Part shown: in pieces, positions 58,100 to 64,000 of the stretch
Numbering within the stretch: position 1 is the first letter of the stretch
Layout of the letters: every line of letters starts with the position of its first letter
Source: Welwitschia mirabilis
Taxonomy: Eukaryota; Gnetophyta; Gnetopsida; Welwitschiales
Assembly: GCA_051453625.1 (NCBI GenBank)
Contig: JBOZIK010000001.1
Span: 73,276,409 to 73,340,408 of the forward strand
DNA length: 64,000 nt
Reading direction: 5' to 3'
The notes under the pieces: generated by a model
Seen by the model: the letters and a program-made list of their open reading frames with translations, nothing else
The model's database searches: none
What the model was told of the DNA's origin: nothing
Made by a program: the position numbers and the translations under genes

Positions 58100-59560
58100 T
58101 TTTTTCATGATTATGAAAGTAAGGACGTGTTAATTCTCTTTTTCTTAAGAAATTTACTCTTGAAAACTTCTAAAACATTTAGGTTTCTACTATGAAATGT
58201 TTATTTTATATTTCTAAGTTACTTCTACTTTATTTTAATTGAACCATTTCCTTTTATACAGATAATTTATTTTCATTAACTTTCTTTTTGTTTAATATTC
58301 TAACTAGTTGAGATTAAAATGTACAATTAGGCTAGATATTTATTTCTTACATAGGAATTATCTTTGTCATATCAGACATATATTTTCTTGATAATAAAAC
58401 ACAAAAACATTATGAAGTATTAATAATTATAGTTATAATACTAGCTTATAGGCCATAAGATAAACCCTTTCTTGTCAAAATAAAATATACCTTTAAAAGA
58501 TAATATTGTAATAAAAACATGGTCTTCTTTTTAAATTTCTATATGCGTTCTCTTTCTATTTGCATATTTGACCTATCTATCTTTAACTTTTAGTACCCTT
58601 TTTCTAATTAGATTGACCTTTATTTCAAATCTTAAGCAAATGGAATCTTTAGTAGCTTCTTACTAGCTATATGAAACTAAGATATTAGTGTTTTACAAAG
58701 TCTTTCATAAAGAGGTTTAAGTCATGCACATCCAAAGGACTCTTGGTAATTATTATTATAACTAAATTCAACTAAGACTAAATGATGTACTCAAAATTTA
58801 TTAAAATAAATATTAATGATCATAAAAAATATTCTAAAATCTAATTAGTTCTTTTTGTTTTTTGATCTATTTAAGGATGCAAGGTTGTACTTAGATTTAA
58901 TTTAGTACTAAGATCCTCATTAAGAATTGTCTAGAATCTAGATATAAATATGTTGTCCCTCTATGAAATAATTACCTTAGGAATTACATAAATATTTAGT
59001 ATTTTATATATTCCTTCATAATTCATTTTTCTAAAAAATTAGTTTGGATTGGAAAAACATACACACATTTTTCAAGAGATTAACCAACATCATTATGGCA
59101 TCAAATCCATTCTTTAATCTTGGTAAACCTATATTAAAACCATCTTAATAATATTCTATTTATATTTTGGTACTTCATTAGAATTTAAGGTTTCTATTAG
59201 GCATTTATGTTATAGTTTAACTAGTTAAAAAGTTATATATTTGGCTATATAGTTGGCTATTTCAAATTTTATTTCTGACCATGAATAGAATTTTTTAATA
59301 TTTTTATACATTTTATTAGCCCATAAGTGAATAGTATAGTTAATTATATGAAATTTATTAAAAACAACTTCTTGATATCCTTAAAATTAGGCACCGTAAT
59401 CTTACTTAAATAATTCATTAAATATAATTTAGAGGTATTAATTACTACTATTTTTTCTTCTTTAACGTTCTCACATAAGGGATAATTTTGCTGAGAATTA
59501 AATATTATATTCTAAAAATAAATGCTTATCCTTTGTTGTGGTATGTATTTGTGCAAGTTC
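58100..59560 (-). pseudogene. Del/Tekay-type chromovirus integrase remnant
   Basis: From 59350 down: KMYKNIKKFYSWSEIKFEIA, then NYIAKYITF (family 'MY.DL...YWWPGMK.D.A..V..C..CQ'), DGFNIGLPRLKNGFDAIMML and VNLLKN (family 'D...GLPRT..G.DAIWVIVDRLTK'), FISRF, LSTKLNLSTTLHP, DQKTKRTN (where the family's catalytic Glu reads Lys), LVLVEFSYNNNYQESFG, KPLYERLCKTLIS and, in the C-terminal part, FKGIFYFDKKGFI. The order is complete for integrase, but no RNase H or RT precedes it: the right-hand 2.57-kb repeat begins at 59604. No chromodomain was recognised. Stops are frequent. Confidence 0.82.
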
Positions 59561-59603
59561 TTAAGTTTAAAAGGATTCTAACATTCATAAAATAATTAGA
59601 TAC

Positions 59604-62165
59604 CTTACATAATAAAACACACTAGTATGAGTGGGAGTAGACCTAAAATGTCGTATTCATATTGAAGACTATGAGATAAGACTCAAATTACTTTGCAAAA
59701 GAGTAATAGAAACTAGAAATAAATAATAATGCAAGAAATAAAAGGTATAATGCAAATTTAAGATGCATCCTAATCTAACAAGCAATGCAAAATACAACTA
59801 ATATTATTTTCTTTTGGCCTTAATAAAGGCTACTCTTGGTAATCTATATTACTTAAGAAATTATCACCAAATCAATGGCAACATAGACTATAAGGGTTAT
59901 CAAAAAATCTATAATTAAAACATGAAGATAAAACAAAGTTTATATTAAGAATGAGTAATAAGCATTTTAGTTACAAAACAACTACGTCTTAGTGGAGGAT
60001 ACACAACCCTCCATCAAGTGCACATCTTTTTGCAACTCTTAAGATGGATCTCCTACCCTTAAATCTCTTATTGTAAGAATTTCTTGTGCAATAAAAATGA
60101 GAAGGAGAGTCAAAGGGAAACTTATTTATAAGAAAATATAGTAGAAAAAGACAAATAGAAGGTGTGGTAAAATGTGCTTATTTATAATTTTGAAATGGAA
60201 AAAACTATCAACAGTCACTATCAGAGTCAGTTATATGTTAGTGTCATTTTGATGTTCATCTGAATAATAATGGGAATAACAACTTATTACAAAAGATGAT
60301 TTATGATGATAACTCATTAATCCACGTTAGCATGTAAATGTATCATCATCCTGCCTAGCATGAGGACGATGGAGGGGACGAGGATCTTATTTAAAGAGTT
60401 TCTTAAGAGGAAACTTAGCATTTTTATCAATAATTGTTCTCCAAAGATCTATGCATCAGAATATGCCTTTAATACATCAAATATGTGTAAGAATCACACA
60501 TTTCCAAGATTTCTTATTGAATCTTTAAAAATTCCTCAAAATTATGCCTACACCTACTAAATGTCCTATAAAATAACTTATAAAACCCCCTTAAATAACT
60601 ATAAATTAATAGTGCAACATAGCCCCCCACTTACCCTTTTTCAGTCTCTGAAAAATCCAGGGAAAAAATCATAATTTCAAGCTAATTTATTTTTTAAAAC
60701 ATAAATTTGAAAATTATAAAACAAGTTGCAAAACAAATTATAAAGATAAATAATAGGTAATGCATAATGTGTATGAAAATTTTGAAAATTTTATTTTATA
60801 AAATATTTAAATTAAGTTAAATTTTTTTGAAAATGAGCCATAAAAATGGGTCTCTACCTTCCAAAAAAAATTAATATATCCCATATTAGAAAATAAAGCA
60901 AAGAAAATAGGTGGGAGTGAGAAGGCAGGTAAAAGAAGATAACTTTCTAAAATGAAGCACAAAGCTGAATAATGTCAAATTTGGAAAATATAGATTAATA
61001 AAATATTCTAATAAGTAAAGAAAAAGAGTAAAAAATAAAAATGTCTTATTACAAAAATGATTAAGAGGAGTGCTTATAATACCAAAAATAAGATTTATCA
61101 ATAACATGCAATTAAGTAATAAATCTACTTTTATTGAAAATCAAATATGAAAAACATTTAAGTAAATATAGTAATGACTTTGAAATAACTAACTAAACCA
61201 CAAAAGAAAATAAAAATAATGGGAATAAGTAACAAAATAAAAATATAGATACCTATTTAATATTTTAACCTAGTAGACTCTCATGAAAGAAATCATAACA
61301 TCACTTAATTTGAAAATACCTGACTTAATGTATGAAAAATTCCATTTGATAAGGTAATGGTTATGATGATGCTAATAATAAAATGAATGATCAGAATAAA
61401 TAATTGCTAAAAAATGAACTGACCTTCCATTATCTCAAAATAAAACATCTAAATCTCAAGAAATGGAATGATCATATGAAAAGAATAAGAGTAAAAAAAA
61501 TAAGTAATACCTCTGATGATACCAGGAATACCACTGATCTTATAGCCTTAAAGTTTTTATGACAAATTTATTATCCATAATGAAGGAAGTGCAACCACCA
61601 TTAGGAAAGTAAGGACTCATAAATAATGACCAACTAACCCCCTAATGGAGTTTTCACAGCCACCATATTACACCGCCAAAGGCTCCTTTTGGAAATATTT
61701 ACCCTAGTATACTTGCAGTAGGACATCATGGTGAAATATGATAAATAAAACATTATAGCCTTATTTCACATCTCTCTCTCTATCTCATTTTGAAAAAACA
61801 AAACAAGAATTTTACATAATCAAACATTTCAAAAGATAAAGGTAAAAGTTATAAGATAAAGATAGAAAAGAATACTCTTAAATAATCCAAGACCTTTTCA
61901 CTATTAAAAAAAAAGCATCTTCCTTTAAACTGAAGTTCATGAATGTGTGAATGTTCTAAGATTGGGTGAATCCAATCTTACCACTATATGTACCCAATTC
62001 AAAAGAATAATCATAAAAATAAATACATAAAGCATGTTTGAAAGATGATCAAGTACTATCATAATAATCTTCTGAAGGAAAAAGCTAAGAGAAAATTCAA
62101 ATTGTTAGCTCATGTAATTTCAAATTTTGTCCATTTTCTTCCTACAATTCTTAAGCAATCAAGTT
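59604..62165. repeat. Right 2.57-kb direct repeat
   Basis: Partner of 51933-54506. Continuous through the part that is a gap on the left; that part includes AAGTGCAACCACCATTAGG and the block also found at 21543-21634. Open frames 60360-60560 (plus) and 60886-61107 (minus) lie inside and have no intact counterpart in the left copy. Confidence 0.88.
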
Positions 62166-63199
62166 AGAAATCTTAATAGATCCATAAAAATGTATTTTCT
62201 CAAAATAACAAAAAACAAAAATCAACATTTTATTTACTATTATCTTGCTCATCGTCCAGACGATAGAGAGGATGACAAAGATAGAAAAATAAAAAATTAA
62301 TAGAAAAACACATAAAATTTTCAGAAAAGTAGAAAAACAGATTGTTGTCCTCATTGTCGTGGGATGACATAAAAGACAACAGATTATTATGATAGAAAAG
62401 AAAATTGAAAATTTAGATTGTAAATAGAAACAAAAACTGAAAATAGAAAACAGAGACTATCAAATAAGAAAACTGAAAATCAAGGTCAAAAGTATCAAGA
62501 AAGTGGAAAGAAAAGATCAAGGTAAGAAAACTTTATTTAAATTCTAAAATATAACTCATACTTTTATTGAAAAAAAAGAGAGGAAACAAAAAAGATATGG
62601 TCTCACGATGTTTGTATTCTTTCAAAAAAATGAGATCCAAATCAAATATTTACCAATTGATAAAACATGAAAGGTATATAATCATTTTTATCAAAATCAA
62701 TTATAAGAAGAGATAGTAAAGAGATAATACATAGATAGCATAATTTTCCTAATTCAAATAAGACATAAAGAAATGGTAAATGTGATTAAAAGATAATCTC
62801 TTATGAAAACTTTATTAATCTTAAGCATTATTAGAAAAGCCCTGTGAAAAGGGACTCAAAGAAAGTTTTCAAGATAATTTTGAAGAATCTTTAAAATGTT
62901 TTCTAACATTTGATTTAAGACATGGATTTTTAAGAGGAAAACAAAGATTTTTCAAAAAAATCTCTTATCAAACTCATGATATGAAGGATTTGAAACATAA
63001 TTTGCATTTATAGCTTGATATTGAACATGAGAGGCTTTATTTAAGATCTAAGGATTTTAAGAGACTTCTTAGGGTAATAGATTAAGATAGGTTTAACATA
63101 CCTAAGAAGCTCTTTAACATTTAATTTCAAACATGGATTAGAATCAAGAAGATATGGTTTTTCCAAATTAAAAGTTCCAAGATATCCCAAATTTTGTTT
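62166..63199. other. No recognised gene
   Basis: A+T-rich sequence with diverse A-runs. Weak minus-strand protein-like runs continue from the acidic stretch on the right but cannot be assigned. A small word GTC(G/A)TCC occurs near 62240-62360 in both orientations. Confidence 0.35.
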
Positions 63200-63998
63200 T
63201 TAAAAAGAATGATCAATGGAATTACATGGTAGAGTTGCCTTTGCAGATGAGGAAAAGATGTTACTTTTTGCATATGAAGTTTTCAAAGAAAGAGGTTGGG
63301 AGATTTTTAAGCTCGAGTCATCAGGAAGATGTAGTTCATTACTTTCAAAGACAAGAATGTTATTTGAAGAGCTACTTGTTTGAATAATTTCTTCATTGAT
63401 TGTATCTCTCTCTTCTTTATGATTGATTATTTCTTTTTCTTCATTTTCATTTTATTGAGGATCATTATTCTTTTCTAAGTTGGTGATTCCTCAAAAAAAT
63501 CATTATAAAGATTGTAGAAAGGAAAGCTCTCATTTTTTTCATTATTTGATAAAATACATTTTAATGTTTCTTGTCTTGATTCCTCTTCCTCTCTAAATAA
63601 CTCCATTAATTCTAAAATGTAATCCTCATTTGAGTTGAATTAATCATTTTCCATTGATTCCATTTCAATTCTTATCTCCATTAATTTCAAAAATTGAGCC
63701 TCTAGTATTGGTGGAACTCCTTCATTCTTATAAAATATGTGAAAGTTTGGGATATGATTTCAATATCATCTTCTTCTTCTTCTTTACTATTCTCATCATC
63801 TTGTTGCATATCGCTATTTCCATTAGAAAGGGACATGTGATCATCATTTCTATCATAGATTAAAGAATTTTTAGATTTTTCATGAATGCATTCTTCATCT
63901 AATGAATGATTTTCAAATACCTCAACATCATCATCTAAATAGCCATCCTCATCTTTATTATTAAAAGATATAGTTGAATTGTCATTGTCTCCCCTTTG
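63200..63998 (-). pseudogene. Acidic, unrecognised coding-like stretch running off the right edge
   Basis: A 98-codon open run, 63998-63702 on the minus strand, has no stop up to the window edge and is strongly acidic (KDEDGYLDDDVEVFENHSLD; NSKEEEEDDIEII). After its stop the reading continues in another frame with the same character (LMELFREEEESRQETLK; FPFYNLYNDFFEESP) and, after a further shift, ENEEKEIINHKEERDTINEE and LHLPDDSSLKIS (to about 63200). The composition is maintained across two frameshifts, so a formerly continuous acidic protein is likely. I do not recognise it. It could be a gag-proximal ORF of an element to the right or a host gene fragment. The plus-strand frame 63654-63863 is its antisense. 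Confidence 0.35.
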
Positions 63999-64000
63999 TT

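Larger units (their letters stand above)
51933..62165 (-). mobile_element. Probable LTR element defined by 2.57-kb direct repeats (inferred)
   Basis: Two long direct repeats (51933-54506, 59604-62165) flank 5.1 kb holding a tandem array, a purine-rich block and a minus-strand Del/Tekay-type integrase. If they are LTRs, the element runs on the minus strand with the tandem array in its 3' untranslated region and gag to RNase H deleted. Against this, I could not find TG...CA ends or a primer site left of 59604. The repeats could instead be two copies of another repeat beside an older chromovirus. Confidence 0.4.

Noticed and set aside
63654-63863. 69-codon plus-strand frame
   Set aside because: It is antisense to the acidic minus-strand run, which extends to the window edge.
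1-64000. tRNA, rRNA or other structural RNA genes
   Set aside because: I saw no cloverleaf-type sequence with paired arms or conserved rRNA segments. The tRNA-like words found are retrotransposon primer sites.

Overview
The window is nuclear DNA of a flowering plant, most likely repeat-rich heterochromatin. The evidence is the set of plant LTR-retrotransposon lineages (a Tork/Tnt1-like Ty1/copia element, several Athila-like Ty3/gypsy elements, Del/Tekay-like chromovirus pieces), primer sites matching plant initiator-Met tRNA, and pieces of plant host genes (PPR proteins, a PRP43-type helicase). The species cannot be named from the sequence. The DNA is visibly A+T-rich, every long reading frame is broken, and no intact protein-coding gene was found. 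Many stops sit where the family has Gln or Trp, and several catalytic Asp codons have become Asn. Both fit old, methylated, decaying transposon DNA.

Layout. 1-956: a coding-like, unrecognised minus-strand stretch. 957-6955: a complete but dead copia element (5-bp target duplication GAGCC, two LTRs, primer site, gag, protease, integrase, RT, RNase H, polypurine tract). 7085-7665 (minus): the C-terminal part of a PRP43/DHX15-type DEAH-box helicase pseudogene. 10.1-16.1 kb (minus): Athila-like copy 1, whose 5' LTR carries a 396-bp internal duplication. 16.1-18.7 kb (minus): coding-like, unrecognised. 21.9-38.7 kb (minus): Athila-like copy 2, split inside its integrase by a 10.6-kb Del/Tekay-like element (22578-33154, plus) with ~2.1-kb LTRs. 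The interior of that inserted element holds fragments of two different PPR genes in opposite orientation, another coding-like stretch, and only the 3' tip of pol.

38.7-45.2 kb: no recognisable gene. 45.2-49.0 kb (minus): a shortened second copia-like element with gag, protease and pre-integrase remnants, a CA microsatellite with an assembly gap, and a G-quadruplex-type motif. 49.8-50.5 kb (plus): an Athila-like integrase remnant (copy 3). 51.9-62.2 kb: two ~2.57-kb direct repeats flanking a 142-bp tandem array with palindromic units, a purine-rich block and a Del/Tekay-like integrase remnant (minus). 63.2-64 kb (minus): an acidic, coding-like stretch running off the window edge.

The features do not form a working pathway. 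They record successive insertions, nested transposition, gene-fragment capture and point-mutation decay. Domain edges of the decayed elements are approximate (tens of bases); LTR edges, primer sites and catalytic positions were read base by base. No homology search could be run, so family names rest on recognised motifs.
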